A stretch of DNA of 64,000 nt from Phytophthora colocasiae (GCA_018806915.1 JAGKQI010000094.1:1178001-1242000); one strand, 5' to 3'; shown: positions 24,471-36,921, counted from the first letter of the stretch. The notes: generated from the sequence alone by a model not told the origin. Made by a program: numbers and translations.

Positions 24471-25859
24471 ACACCCACATGATTCTCATCCAAGTTCAGG
24501 CTAAGCTACAAACCATCTCACCCTCCGTGTGCCTCCAACAATCAATTGTTATTCACCAATACGTCCGTCTACTATTTCAATTAACACCTCACTCAATTTC
24601 CACAACGCATTTAGCGTCACTAATGCTCTTACTTACGCTTCAAAGCCGCCTCCATACGCACTTAACCAAGAAGATTGACTACTTCACCTCTGCAATGTCG
24701 CCTTACAGACATTCTATCACCCTTCTTTTATAACCTCCACTTTACTCCCCACGTCCCCCCCCCATCCACGTCAGCTTTCGAACTGCGAACTCCGGAGCGT
24801 TTACGTCCGGTAGCCAATATTTTATTATCAAAACGAGCGTAATAGTATCGGATAGAATATTATCGGTTTTTGATCGATTACCATCGATTTCTAATAAATT
24901 GTTTTACTTGTATTAATAATAACCCAAAAATCTATTAACAGCGGCAAGTCCTACGCAAAGTTCTAATGGGGTCTTCTATGTTCTGAAGCTTACAATAAAA
25001 CTCCACATTGCTTCTGCAGCGGCAAGTTTTATCGGTGTCATATCGCCCAATCAGGACTGGATTCCCGAGAGACGAATGGACGGGCTATCCATGGGCGAAC
25101 AGCACCTCTCCTCAAGAACATCACTACTCGGCTGATGTCCGACTACTTTGGCGACAACCCGACGTACGACGAACGTAAGGAATGCTTGGTGCCATGCTTT
25201 ATCGTGGATGAAATTGCTAACTACGAAACTATATTTTTGTAGGCGAATTCCGCAGGCGCTTTCGCATGTAGCGCTGCCTGTTCGAGAAGATCGTTGCAGC
25301 ACTTGTCGACGATATGCAGAATAATTATTTTGTCCAGAGGCCGGGTCTACCGGTCTGCTTGGCTTTCTTCAGGGCTTTCTGCAGGTCTTAAGATAAGACC
25401 TATGGAACACCCAATAGAACTTGTTGAAGTTAAGACCCTCGTTAGAGCTTACCACTACATTGCTTAAAACTTGCTCTCAAGTCTTAACAGCTACTTTTAA
25501 GATAAAACTTCGCTTACGACTTGCCGGTGGAGATGCTCTAATAAACAAATGAAGATTTCCCCTCTGACGTAAGCGTAAGTCGTAAGTTACGACGTACAAA
25601 AGACTTGGTATTTGTATTGACCATGTGTTTAAGGTCAGGGTAGGTGTATAAATTATGAGCAGTTTTTCCGGTCAATGTCGTCAGTGATCCGGCATTGTGA
25701 GAAAGAAATCGCTGCGCAATGGCGTAACTTTCTCCACTTGCAGGCAACAGATGGCTGAGGAGGTGCACTACTCTGCATCTCATTTCAGAAAACGCATGAA
25801 AGAAGGTACGTTGGCTCAACAAACTTTGCATTCAACCGCACGAAGCTCACCACTCATCA
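24471..25859. other. No gene recognised
   Basis: AT-rich sequence with short open frames only and a C-run near 24757. The phrase gcggcaagt appears twice (near 24943 and 25019), and 25385-25530 has an AAG/CTTAAG-rich stretch. I see no convincing coding, RNA gene or terminal repeats. Confidence 0.4.
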
Positions 25860-28060
25860 ACTGAAGCCTACAAGCGCACTCATCATTGGTGTCAGAGTCG
25901 CCGCCATCGCTTCCTTCCTCGTGGACGAGCTGCAGTTCCCGCTGTGGCTTCTTGCGCTTTTCTGCGTTCTTGCCGGGTCGGCGCAGCACGACGCGCTTCC
26001 CCAGGCCGGTCGGAATGTCCTGTCCGGCGCCGAAGTCGTCGTGCTAGACCTCAAAGCAGGCCTTGGCGACGCCCTTGTATTCGCGGCGGATCTTGTTGCA
26101 GAGCCAACGCTTGGTATTGTCGATCAGAAGAACGTCGTCGCGAAGGGCTTCTTCTTCTCGGTGCGAAGGAGCGCGCAAACCTTGCAAGACCGTTGGCGCC
26201 GCTTCTAAACGCCGGTGACCCAGTCTTCTGAATGCTCGAGTGCGTGCGCAAGGCGGACTGGTGTTCGTCTACGCTTCTGGCGGGAGGGAGGTGGCGTCAC
26301 TTCGACCCCAGCAAAGTCCTCGGCCTTCAGTTACAGGAGCTCGTTCTACAGGACTATGAACCACTCCGAGCGCTTCATTGAGGCGGTGCCCTTGATCTCG
26401 GCCGCTTCCTTGTGGGTCAGGAACGTGTTCACCAGCGCCAGATCGAAAAACTCCAGGAGCAATGTCTTGTAGTACTTGGTGAACCGCGTGGACATTTGCA
26501 GAGAGAACTCTGGAGACGGAGTTGATCGTCTCAACCAGTTCTGGTAGTCCTTCACCGACTTGGGACATCCAACTTGAATTGCGCCCACCTGCTTGATCTT
26601 CCTCTCGAGCGTGGACGGCGTCATAGCGGAGCCCGCGCAGAGGTAGTAGACCGGCTTGCGGTCCCACCAGAGGCACGAGATCATTGCGGGGATTGAAACA
26701 GAGCGCGTGAAGACGAACCAACCCTTTGGGATGCTAGCAGGGCGGGTCTTGCGCTCGGACTTGATGCTCTTGTTGAAGCCCAAGCGGTTTGTCATGATCG
26801 TTCCGACGACGTACACCTTCATCTTGAGCAGCTCCACGGCGAGAGGAATCGAGGTGTAGTATCGGTCGATGATCACAGCATGCCAGTTGTGGCGCGATTG
26901 AGGAGTGAATACAGCCTTCAGGTTCCGCAAGACAGCCACTTCTCCAGTCTTGGCGTCAATTCCAGTATCTCCTCCATCATTGTTCCGCTTGCCCACATAA
27001 ACTTCGAATCTAGATTATTTACGACATAAAGATGTACTAGCATTCATTGCACATCGTAAGTTAAGACATAGAAAAAAGATAAAGAAATACCTGTGGCGGT
27101 ACGCTGTCTTTGCGCCACTCAGCATAAACAATTTGGAGCCGTATCAGTGCGTCTTGTCTGACATGAACAGCGCGTCGTGTTGCGCTTCGACTTGGCAGGA
27201 AGGACGCCTTCATCATGGATGGAAGCGACCAACCAGCCAAGAAGCCTTCTTGGATCTTGTCCACTACAGGGCGCAGCTTCCATAGTTTATCGCGGCCGTG
27301 ATCGGCGGTGTTGTCGACAAAGTGAAGGTCACGCAGGATGTTTTTGGCAGCGATCGCGCGACATGTACCGCCCGAAGTGTCCGGCTGGAATGGCGGCGTC
27401 CTTGACCATGGACCAATGCGCAGCAAAGATCCGCTTCTAATGACACATCATTCGCGCCACTAAAAGCCCAACCACACGCAAAGTCTCGTGGGTACCGTAC
27501 TCCTCGGGTGCTTTCAAGCGCCGTGCAATCTGCGTGGCGGTCTCTCGTTGACGTCCGGTCTGTCGCGCCACCATCCTTTCTGCCCGCTCCCCAACCTGCT
27601 GCTGCAAAACAAAAGTAGCGGTTAGTCTCCTTCGCGATCGAAACCCACACGGTTATCGGTACGAAGTAAAATAGTGTCAGGAGTGGCGATCGCCACACGT
27701 CCAGCAGCTCTCCGGCAGGTCGGCCCTCGTCTCCACCCAACCCAGGATATGGAGGTGTATCGGTCTCGAACTCTGTCATGGCTGGGGTCCACTGCATTGC
27801 CCGAAGCGCTGTCGCGCGCTGTTCGAGAGCTGCTTTGCTCAGTTCACCGTTGCCGCCAATATGCTGCTATGCCAGAAAAGCCTCGTCCATCTCGGCGGCG
27901 CCACTGTCAGAGATTTCATCGAACTCGTCGCTTACAGATTCTCCATCATCGTCGCAGATGCCAACACTATCCCTCTCATCAGAGCTGAAGTCCTCTTACT
28001 CACCGCTTCTCTCCCCGTCCTGCAACACGTCATATCGGCGTTGAGTTTCAGCGGGATCCG
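25860..28060 (-). pseudogene. Decayed piggyBac transposase
   Basis: Minus-strand frames in sequence match a piggyBac (DDE_Tnp_1_7) transposase. An acidic N-terminus (about 27850-28060, SDEFDEISDSG) is followed by FVPITVWVSIAKETNRYF (about 27630), then a NILRDLHFVDNTAD segment (about 27300) and HDEG with the first catalytic Asp (about 27210). After an 81-nt intron (27010-27090) come FEVYVGKRNN, VIIDRYYTSIPLA with the second Asp (about 26870), and the transposase core in 26346-26996. A C-terminal extension (KRVVLRRPGKN) lies near 25980. Lesions include TAA and TAG in the acidic N-terminus and several frameshifts around 27100-27560 and 26210-26345. The canonical third-Asp GGVD block is not in a clean frame. 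No TTAA-flanked termini were identified. It is distant from the intact piggyBac at 51600 but shares its last-intron position. Confidence 0.8.
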
Positions 28061-28219
28061 TGTTCACCGTGGACAACACGTGCGTAACAACATGGCGAAA
28101 GCTTATTCCACTTTACGTCGCAATTCTACTTAGATTCTAGCCAATCAACGTTTAGAAATGTTCTATAGCGAATACAAGCTAATCCAAATGGAAACACGCA
28201 TAGAACAAAGCAATACAGG

Positions 28220-29568
28220 TGTGGTGGAGCGGATCTGCCAAAATCTCGTTGAGGCTGATCCCGATCACCAGTTGAGCCCAGACACCGACTAACGGAGAGG
28301 GTCCCCCGATGATCCGTGATCTCTGTGTGTGTAGTTCCACCTTGTGTACCCGTCGGTAGGCGGGTTACGCTCTTCCAGGTGACTTCTGAAGATGTCTTGA
28401 AGGTCAGAAGAATGTCTTGTGGGACGCAGGGGTGTGAGGTAGCGTGGAAGTTCTTCACTCCACCTCGGGGTACTTGATCCCGGTCGTAGGCGAGTTCTCG
28501 GGCCTTGATCCGGGTGCCTGGTCATTGATCAAGGTCTTCCAATAGTTCAATGTTCGGAACCCCGTCCCTTTTTTTCGTTGCTTGTCACTTCCTTTAGCGA
28601 GGGTCTTGAGGGGGTGAGATTCGACGAGATCGTCAGGCCAAACAACCATTTCCTTCCGATCCGGGGTTTGCACTTAAAGGATAGATCACTAGATAGGGCA
28701 AAGCTGGCCAATATATTATCCAGTCTTAACCGCTATACTAGGTCACGTATCCTTACCTTCTCGACGCTTGTAGGGCCAATGTAGTTCCCGGTTCCAGGCG
28801 TAGCGAACACACTTGAGTGGTGCAGGGCAAATTCGATTCTGTTTATGGTTATTCCTATGCCTACTAATCCCATCCTGATTTACTATCCTACGATCACATG
28901 ACACTGGCTACATACCTGATCCCTAGCTTGGTTCCCAACCCTGATCGTGAGTCGATTTCGTACTTAGCCGGGACTTGATCTCGCACTCAGCCGAGCCTTG
29001 ATCTCGCACTTAATCGGGACTTGATCTTGCACTTAGTCGGGTCTTGATCTCGCACTCAGTCGGGGAGGTGATCGCTGCCAGATCCCGCTTGGTAGTCGTT
29101 CGGAGAATCAGGATCAGGGTACCAGAAGAGTCTGCATCGGGCCTGGGGCTGAGCTTGATCCGGAGCTGATCTCGTACTTAAACGGGAGAGGATCACTACG
29201 TGATCCCGCTTCGTCGCCGCCCGGAGAATCAGGATCACGTCCTTAGAAGGCTCCAGAACGCCGGGGTGAACCGTGAGCCAAAATCACGCTCACTCGGGAC
29301 CCCGCCATCGCCGATCGCGCTAGAACACCCTTGATCTCCTTATCTTTCCACCCGGTAGAACTCCGATCACCAACGAACACCGCTTCCCGTCCCTCGAACG
29401 ACCTCCGGCTGATGTCCCTGTTGCCTGTTCCCGGGCGGGATCCTTCGTACCCTCATCTGATTCGCGTCAGATCTGGGCATCACCAGTCCCCCTGTCGCTT
29501 GTTCCGGCTCTCTTCGGTTATGTGGCTGATATCGCTTCTCCGTAAAATTTCTCGTTCGCTTTACCACA
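28220..29568 (+). repeat. Gypsy-type LTR, plus orientation
   Basis: The 1349-bp segment begins TGTGGTGG and ends TTACCACA, giving the expected TG...CA ends with the short inverted repeat TGTGG/CCACA. It lies upstream of a gag reading frame. The same ends bound an inverted copy at 37221-38584. Near 28960-29065 it contains four 23-bp tandem repeats built on CTTGATCTCGCACT. The 5' flank is not duplicated at any partner I can identify, so the element boundary is inferred from the ends and from comparison with the inverted copy. Confidence 0.7.
28960..29065 (+). repeat. 23-bp minisatellite inside the LTR
   Basis: Four consecutive 23-mers (consensus xCTTGATCTCGCACTYAGYCGG) sit in the LTR and recur at the same place in each tandem copy. 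The inverted LTR carries about six copies near 37725-37850, so repeat number varies between LTRs. LTR-internal repeats like this can be promoter or enhancer units; no function is shown here. Confidence 0.75.
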
Positions 29569-29669
29569 TCCGCCCCCAGCACGTAAGTTGGGCTGGCGCA
29601 GCTCACTTCGGGCTCATTTCCATATTCGTCACCCGGGACACAAGTTGTTCAAGCACCATCACCCCCACG

Positions 29670-30351
29670 ATGTCCGATTCGCCTCCTTCGCCTCCCTCGA
29701 TGCCTAGGACTCCCTCGATCGAACGCTCGCTCCGATCCACCACCTCACACTTCTCCACTCCCGGTGTAAGCTCTGAGCTGGTCACCTTACGGGCGAGATT
29801 ATCCCACAGTCAACGGATGACCCTGGGTCGCGATCGGGATCACTTGGACGGAACCGTCCGCCGGTTGCGGTCTGAAATTGAGGACATGGTGCACTTCCGG
29901 GACGACCAGGCAGAGGATATCCTGCGTCTAAACTCATCTGCGGTCGGGAATGAGAGGTGCCGTCAGTGGGGACGCAATCGTCGCTTTGCAAGCCCAGCGA
30001 ACCCAGCACGACGCCGAGCGACGAGATTCCGAGCGGCGAATGGTCCGGATCCAGGCGCAGCTAGATTCCGCGCTTGAGGACCTCGACTCCCGGCTGGCGG
30101 AACTCCGCGAGACCGGAGAGGCCGAGATCGAACTCCGGGACAGACTCCGGGATCGCGACCGGGAACTCGCCGCCGTGCGCTACGATCTCACCCTTGCTCA
30201 ACATAGCCTAGATCACCGGCAGACGGATGATTCGCTCCCAGGTCAGCAGGCTTACGGCCGCGCCTGGTGGTCAGGCTCAAGGTATTTTAAGAAGGTGAAG
30301 ACGGAGTTGGGCAGCGTGAGAAAGATTGCTGCGTGCCATTGCTGGCGATAA
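29670..30351 (+). pseudogene. Gypsy gag fragment, unit 1
   Basis: It starts at ATG 29670 (MSDSPPSPPS). It encodes a Ser/Pro-rich head, then the coiled-coil segment seen in unit 3, but a 10-nt deletion near 29933 (after LRLN) shifts the frame. The remaining gag sequence continues in the frame of 29950-30351 and ends at CHCWR. Confidence 0.7.
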
Positions 30352-31655
30352 ATGCAGTGGGTTGTCGATGAGCTAGCCGCAGCCAGTTGTTGATCCTACA
30401 AATTGCTGTCACGAGGCAGAATATTAGCTAGTCAGCCTATAAAACGTAGTCACGGAATTTGCACGATATTACTGGTCAAAATAATTTGTCGGATATAAGA
30501 TTGTGTCGGATAGAAGTTGAGTATTACGGTAGTTCAATGTTCGGAACCCCGTCCCTTTTTTTCGTTGCTTGTCACTTCCTTTAGCGGGGGTCTTGAGGGG
30601 GCGAGATTCGACGAGATCGTCAGGCCAAACAACCATTTCCTTCCGATCCGGGGTTTGCACTTAAAGGATAGATCACTAGATAGGGCAAAGCTGGCCAATA
30701 TATTATCCAGTCTTAACCGCTATACTAGGTCACGTATCCTTACCTTCTCGACGCTTGTAGGGCCAATGTAGTTCCCGGTTCCAGGCGTAGCGAACACACT
30801 CTGAGTGGTGCAGGGCAAATTCGATTCTGTTTATGGTTATTCCTATGCCTACTAATCCCATCCTGATTTACTATCCTACGATCACATGACACTGGCTACA
30901 TACCTGATCCCTAGCTTGGTTCCCAACCCTGATCGTGAGTCGATTTCGTACTTAGCCGGGACTTGATCTCGCACTCAGCCGAGCCTTGATCTCGCACTTA
31001 ATCGGGACTTGATCTTGCACTTAGTCGGGTCTTGATCTCGCACTCAGTCGGGGAGGTGATCGCTGCCAGATCCCGCTTGGTAGTCGTTCGGAGAATCAGG
31101 ATCAGGGTACCAGAAGAGTCTGCATCGGGCCTGGGGCTGAGCTTGATCCGGAGCTGATCTCGTACTTAAACGGGAGAGGATCACTACGTGATCCCGCTTC
31201 GTCGCCGCCCGGAGAATCAGGATCACGTCCTTAGAAGGCTCCAGAACGCCGGGGTGAACCGTGAGCCAAAATCACGCTCACTCGGGACCCCGCCATCGCC
31301 GATCGCGCTAGAACACCCTTGATCTCCTTATCTTTCCACCCGGTAGAACTCCGATCACCAACGAACACCGCTTCCCGTCCCTCGAACGACCTCCGGCTGA
31401 TGTCCCTGTTGCCTGTTCCCGGGGGATCCTTCGTACCCTCATCTGATTCGCGTCAGATCTGGGCATCACCAGTCCCCCTGTCGCTTGTTCCGGCTCTCTT
31501 CGGTTATGTGGCTGATATCGCTTCTCCGTAAAATTTCTCGTTCGCTTTACCACATCCGCCCCCAGCACGTAAGTTGGGCTGGCGCAGCTCACTTCGGGCT
31601 CATTTCCATATTCGTCACCCGGGACACAAGTTGTTCAAGCACCATCACCCCCACG

Positions 31656-32347
31656 ATGTCCGATTCGCCTCCTTCGCCTCCTCGATGCCTAGGACTCCCT
31701 CGATCGAACGCTCGCTCCGATCCACCACCTCACACTTCTCCACTCCCGGTGTAAGCTCTGAGCTGGTCACCTTACGGGCGAGATTATCCCACAGTCAACG
31801 GATGACCCTGGGTCGCGATCGGGATCACTTGGACGGAACCGTCCGCCGGTTGCGGTCTGAAATTGAGGACATGGTGCACTTCCGGGACGACCAGGCAGAG
31901 GATATCCTGCGTCTAAACACTGAAATCGCTCATCTGCGGTCGGGAATGAGAGGTGCCGTCAGTGGGGACGCAATCGTCGCTTTGCAAGCCCAGCGAACCC
32001 AGCACGACGCCGAGCGACGAGATTCCGAGCGGCGAATGGTCCGGATCCAGGCGCAGCTAGATTCCGCGCTTGAGGACCTCGACTCCCGGCTGGCGGAACT
32101 CCGCGAGACCGGAGAGGCCGAGATCGAACTCCGGGACAGACTCCGGGATCGCGACCGGGAACTCGCCGCCGTGCGCTACGATCTCACCCTTGCTCAACAT
32201 AGCCTAGATCACCGGCAGACGGATGATTCGCTCCCAGGTCAGCAGGCTTACGGCCGCGCCTGGTGGTCAGGCTCAAGGTATTTTAAGAAGGTGAAGACGG
32301 AGTTGGGCAGCGTGAGAAAGATTGCTGCGTGCCATTGCTGGCGATAA
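31656..32347 (+). pseudogene. Gypsy gag fragment, unit 2
   Basis: The same protein as units 1 and 3, but one C is missing in the early Pro/Ser codons (near 31680), so the ATG at 31656 is out of frame with the coiled-coil part. The latter is otherwise open to CHCWR. Confidence 0.7.
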
Positions 32348-33653
32348 ATGCAGTGGGTTGTCGATGAGCTAGCCGCAGCCAGTTGTTGATCCTACAAATT
32401 GCTGTCACGAGGCAGAATATTAGCTAGTCAGCCTATAAAACGTAGTCACGGAATTTGCACGATATTACTGGTCAAAATAATTTGTCGGATATAAGATTGT
32501 GTCGGATAGAAGTTGAGTATTACGGTAGTTCAATGTTCGGAACCCCGTCCCTTTTTTTTCGTTGCTTGTCACTTCCTTTAGCGGGGGTCTTGAGGGGGCG
32601 AGATTCGACGAGATCGTCAGGCCAAACAACCATTTCCTTCCGATCCGGGGTATGCACTTAAAGGATAGTTCACTAGATAGGGCAAAGCTGGCCAATATAT
32701 TATCCAGTCTTAACCGCTATACTAGGTCACGTATCCTTACCTTCTCGACGCTTGTAGGGCCAATGTAGTTCCCGGTTCCAGGCGTAGCGAACACACTTGA
32801 GTGGTGCAGGGCAAATTCGATTCTGTTTATGGTTATTCCTATGCCTACTAATCCCATCCTGATTTACTATCCTACGATCACATGACACTGGCTACATACC
32901 TGATCCCTAGCTTGGTTCCCAACCCTGATCGTGAGTCGATTTCGTACTTAGCCGGGACTTGATCTCGCACTCAGCCGAGCCTTGATCTCGCACTTAATCG
33001 GGACTTGATCTTGCACTTAGTCGGGTCTTGATCTCGCACTCAGTCGGGGAGGTGATCGCTGCCAGATCCCGCTTGGTAGTCGTTCGGAGAATCAGGATCA
33101 GGGTACCAGAAGAGTCTGCATCGGGCCTGGGGCTGAGCTTGATCCGGAGCTGATCTCGTACTTAAACGGGAGAGGATCACTACGTGATCCCGCTTCGTCG
33201 CCGCCCGGAGAATCAGGATCACGTCCTTAGAAGGCTCCAGAACGCCGGGGTGAACCGTGAGCCAAAATCACGCTCACTCGGGACCCCGCCATCGCCGATC
33301 GCGCTAGAACACCCTTGATCTCCTTATCTTTCCACCCGGTAGAACTCCGATCACCAACGAACACCGCTTCCCGTCCCTCGAACGACCTCCGGCTGATGTC
33401 CCTGTTGCCTGTTCCCGGGCGGGATCCTTCGTACCCTCATCTGATTCGCGTCAGATCTGGGCATCACCAGTCCCCCTGTCGCTTGTTCCGGCTCTCTTCG
33501 GTTATGTGGCTGATATCGCTTCTCCGTAAAATTTCTCGTTCGCTTTACCACATCCGCCCCCAGCACGTAAGTTGGGCTGGCGCAGCTCACTTCGGGCTCA
33601 TTTCCATATTCGTCACCCGGGACACAAGTTGTTCAAGCACCATCACCCCCACG

Positions 33654-34346
33654 ATGTCCGATTCGCCTCCTTCGCCTCCCTCGATGCCTAGGACTCCCTC
33701 GATCGAACGCTCGCTCCGATCCACCACCTCACACTTCTCCACTCCCGGTGTAAGCTCTGAGCTGGTCACCTTACGGGCGAGATTATCCCACAGTCAACGG
33801 ATGACCCTGGGTCGCGATCGGGATCACTTGGACGGAACCGTCCGCCGGTTGCGGTCTGAAATTGAGGACATGGTGCACTTCCGGGACGACCAGGCAGAGG
33901 ATATCCTGCGTCTAAACACTGAAATCGCTCATCTGCGGTCGGGAATGAGAGGTGCCGTCAGTGGGGACGCAATCGTCGCTTTGCAAGCCCAGCGAACCCA
34001 GCACGACGCCGAGCGACGAGATTCCGAGCGGCGAATGGTCCGGATCCAGGCGCAGCTAGATTCCGCGCTTGAGGACCTCGACTCCCGGCTGGCGGAACTC
34101 CGCGAGACCGGAGAGGCCGAGATCGAACTCCGGGACAGACTCCGGGATCGCGACCGGGAACTCGCCGCCGTGCGCTACGATCTCACCCTTGCTCAACATA
34201 GCCTAGATCACCGGCAGACGGATGATTCGCTCCCAGGTCAGCAGGCTTACGGCCGCGCCTGGTGGTCAGGCTCAAGGTATTTTAAGAAGGTGAAGACGGA
34301 GTTGGGCAGCGTGAGAAAGATTGCTGCGTGCCATTGCTGGCGATAA
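33654..34346 (+). CDS. Gypsy gag N-terminal fragment, intact frame (unit 3)
   Basis: The 230-codon frame from ATG 33654 is intact. Residues 1-45 are Ser/Pro/Thr-rich. From about residue 50 to 200 the protein is heptad-like and highly charged (LRSEIEDMVHFRDDQAED, LDSALEDLDSRLAELRE, LRDRDRELAAVRYD), predicting a long coiled coil. It ends at CHCWR, beyond which the sequence is not gag, so the capsid and zinc-knuckle parts are missing. Gag of Ty3/Gypsy elements forms the virus-like particle; the family call rests on its place after the LTR and on the diverged longer relative at 35767. The same frame is open upstream to 33315, but that part is LTR sequence and the ATG here is preferred. Confidence 0.6.
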   Translation: MSDSPPSPPSMPRTPSIERSLRSTTSHFSTPGVSSELVTLRARLSHSQRMTLGRDRDHLDGTVRRLRSEIEDMVHFRDDQAEDILRLNTEIAHLRSGMRGAVSGDAIVALQAQRTQHDAERRDSERRMVRIQAQLDSALEDLDSRLAELRETGEAEIELRDRLRDRDRELAAVRYDLTLAQHSLDHRQTDDSLPGQQAYGRAWWSGSRYFKKVKTELGSVRKIAACHCWR

Positions 34347-34524
34347 ATGCAGTGGGTTGTCGATGAGCTAGCCGCAGCCAGTTGTTGATCCTACAAATTG
34401 CTGTCACGAGGCAGAATATTAGCTAGTCAGCCTATAAAACGTAGTCACGGAATTTGCACGATATTACTGGTCAAAATAATTTGTCGGATATAAGATTGTG
34501 TCGGATAGAAGTTGAGTATTACGG

Positions 34525-35667
34525 TAGTTCAATGTTCGGAACCCCGTCCCTTTTTTTCGTTGCTTGTCACTTCCTTTAGCGGGGGTCTTGAGGGGGCGAG
34601 ATTCGACGAGATCGTCAGGCCAAACAACCATTTCCTTCCGATCCGGGGTATGCACTTAAAGGATAGTTCACTAGATAGGGCAAAGCTGGCCAATATATTA
34701 TCCAGTCTTAACCGCTATACTAGGTCACGTATCCTTACCTTCTCGACGCTTGTAGGGCCAATGTAGTTCCCGGTTCCAGGCGTAGCGAACACACTTGAGT
34801 GGTTCAGGGCAAATTCGCTTCTGTTTATGGTTAGTCCTATGCCTACCAGTCCCATCCTGATTTACTATCCTACGATCACATGACGCTGGCTACATGGCTG
34901 ATCCCTAATTTGGTTCCCCTACCCCTGATCCGGAGCTGATGCGATACTTAATCGGGAGCCGATGTGATACTTGATCGGGAGCTGATTTCGTACATAAACG
35001 GGAGGACACACTTAACCAGGAGTTCGATCGTTGTGTGATCCCACTTGGTCGCCTCCCGAAGAACTAGGAGCAAGCCGGTAGAAGTATCCACGTCAAGTCC
35101 TGAGCCCCGCTTAGTCCGGGGTCGATCTCGTACTTGATCTGGAGGTGACCACTCAGTGATCCCGCTTGGTCCACCTCTGGCGAGCTGGGATCACACTGTT
35201 AGAGAGGACCAAGGTGTCAGGCCATGCCATACGCCAAAGTCGTATCCACTCAGGATCATGTCGTCGTCGATCACACGCGGCCACCCTTGATCGTCCCGTC
35301 GCTCCCTCCGTATAACTTGATCACCGTCGACCACCGCTCCACTGCCATCACACATGAGCTCCAGAAGCCGACGCCCTTCAGCCGAGATCATCCTGGCCAC
35401 ACTCACTCTCTCGAGCATGGATGGCTCTTGCTTGGATTCCGTGGGACCATCATGCCGGCGATCCTTCTAGGCCGGCCTTCTGTTTCCGGATCCAGCGACC
35501 CGCCGCGGGTGTCTCCAGGGCCTGTTCCCGAAAGGGATCCGTCATGCCCTCATCTGATTCGCCTCAGACCTGGGTATCACAGGTCGCCCCATGTCGCTTG
35601 CTCCGGCTCTCTGGGCTTCGTGGCTGCAATCACCTTTCCGGAAAATCTTCTCATCCACTTTACCACA
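34525..35667 (+). repeat. Hybrid Gypsy LTR (switch to a diverged relative)
   Basis: To about 34800 it matches the preceding tandem units almost exactly. Beyond that it is only an obvious relative: the gatactt/GATCGGGAGC repeats are rearranged, the coding-strand text is shifted, and it ends ...TTTACCACA at 35667. The abrupt change marks a recombination or conversion border between two LTR lineages. Confidence 0.65.
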
Positions 35668-35766
35668 TCCGCCTCCAGCACGCAAGTTGAGCGAGTGCAG
35701 CTCACTTCGAGCTCATTCCTAAATTCGCCCAAGACACCGAACACCCGGTTCCTCCTTTCACCAGCA

Positions 35767-36576
35767 ATGTCGACTCCACCGCCGTCCAGTCACGGGGAAT
35801 CTCCACCACCTTCGCTGCCTCGCTCTCCCTCGACACCACGGACTCCTACGAGCGAGCGTTCGTTCCGTTCGGCCCGATCCGCCGCCTCGCGCTTCTCCAT
35901 CCCCGGTGCGAGTCCCGAGTTGGTCACATTGCGAGCGAAACTGGCCCATAGTCAGCGGATGCATGAGACTCTAAGCCGCGACCGGGATCATTGATGTGAC
36001 CGCCCGCTGGTTGCGATCCGAGATCGAGGACATGGAGCGCTTCCGAGACGATCAGGCAGAGGGAATTTTGCGTCTCAACGTCGAGATCACCCAACTGCGT
36101 TCGGGAGCGGGTGCAAACGCCGGCGGAACTGTGATCGCCGCGCTCCAATATCAACAGGACCAGCACGAGCTCACCGTCGTCGGGATCCTCTCATGGATCA
36201 CCTCCGTTGTCACCTCCTCCTGGCGATTCCCCGCCCCATGGACCCCCCCCCCCCCTCTCCCCTATTCCCGGTCGCCTCTTTTATCTCGGATTACGATCGA
36301 CTGCGCAATTTCGCCGCTGCGGACGTTGAGCCTTGGAACCCGCCTGTGATGGGGCAGTACTCCATCGTGGGTCTGATCGCTAACACCTTGGCTAAACGTT
36401 TGCTGATCCCCACTGGTTGGTTGTTCCCTTCCCAGATGCAGGCCGGGACGGCACCGACACTCGGTACTGAGTACCTCAACGGGTCGATCACGGGTCCGAA
36501 CGTACTTGATCAGATGGCCCGGGGGCCATGGAATGACTTTTCGAATCCAGGACCCCTCACGCTCAACTTCACCCTA

Positions 36577-36659
<83 letters not shown>

Positions 36660-36921
36660 GCCCTCGCGACCGCGGCTGCATAATACCGGGCCCTGGAGGA
36701 GAAACACCGTCAAACGTTCTTGGAGGTCACCCACAATCTCGATATTAGGTTGTCCATGCGGGCTGCGAATCTCACGCTGCAGCAGTATTACGCAGCTCGC
36801 AAGTCCCGACGCGGTCGTGCCGGGTCAGCCTGGCGTCGGTTCCTCGCTTCCTTCCCCGCCATTATGCAAAATCAGTGGTTTTACATCGACATTCTCCTGG
36901 ATCCATTCTTTCTCTACCTGA
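35767..36921 (+). pseudogene. Gag of a diverged Gypsy relative, with frameshifts
   Basis: It starts at ATG 35767 (MSTPPPSSHGESPPP) and parallels the gag above through LVTLRAKLAHSQRMHETLSRDRD. It shifts near 35990, resumes as WLRSEIEDMERFRDDQAEG to about 36175, then shifts again. From 36193 it encodes a part missing from the tandem units, including DYDRLRNFAAADVEPWNPP, IVGLIANTLAKRLLIP and LDQMARGPWNDF, a capsid-like segment. A GA microsatellite then inserts alternating Arg-Glu codons. The final part, in another frame (36720 on), has EVTHNLDIRLSMRAANLTL. It is cut at the fold-back at 36861. Confidence 0.6.
36580..36656 (+). repeat. (GA)n microsatellite within gag
   Basis: About 38 uninterrupted GA dinucleotides. 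In the gag frame they read as alternating Arg-Glu. A shorter GA run sits at 36921-36934. Confidence 0.95.

Larger units (their letters stand above)
28543..34524 (+). repeat. Three tandem 1.99-kb LTR-gag units
   Basis: Units 28543-30529, 30530-32525 and 32526-34524 are near identical, and a fourth starts at 34525. Each contains the last about 1.03 kb of the LTR, a 5' leader, a gag fragment and about 180 bp of other sequence. The first copy alone keeps the 5' 323 bp of the LTR; in the others that part is replaced by the end of the preceding unit (joint gtattacgg/tagttcaatg). Differences are a 10-nt deletion in unit 1 gag (near 29933), a C lost in unit 2 (near 31680) and a few substitutions. This is a recent tandem amplification across a retroelement 5' half, not normal LTR structure. 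Confidence 0.85.

Noticed and set aside
25385..25560. Possible MITE (AAG/CTTAAG-rich, ends in ccggtggagatgctct)
   Set aside because: I could not find a matching inverted end or a target duplication.
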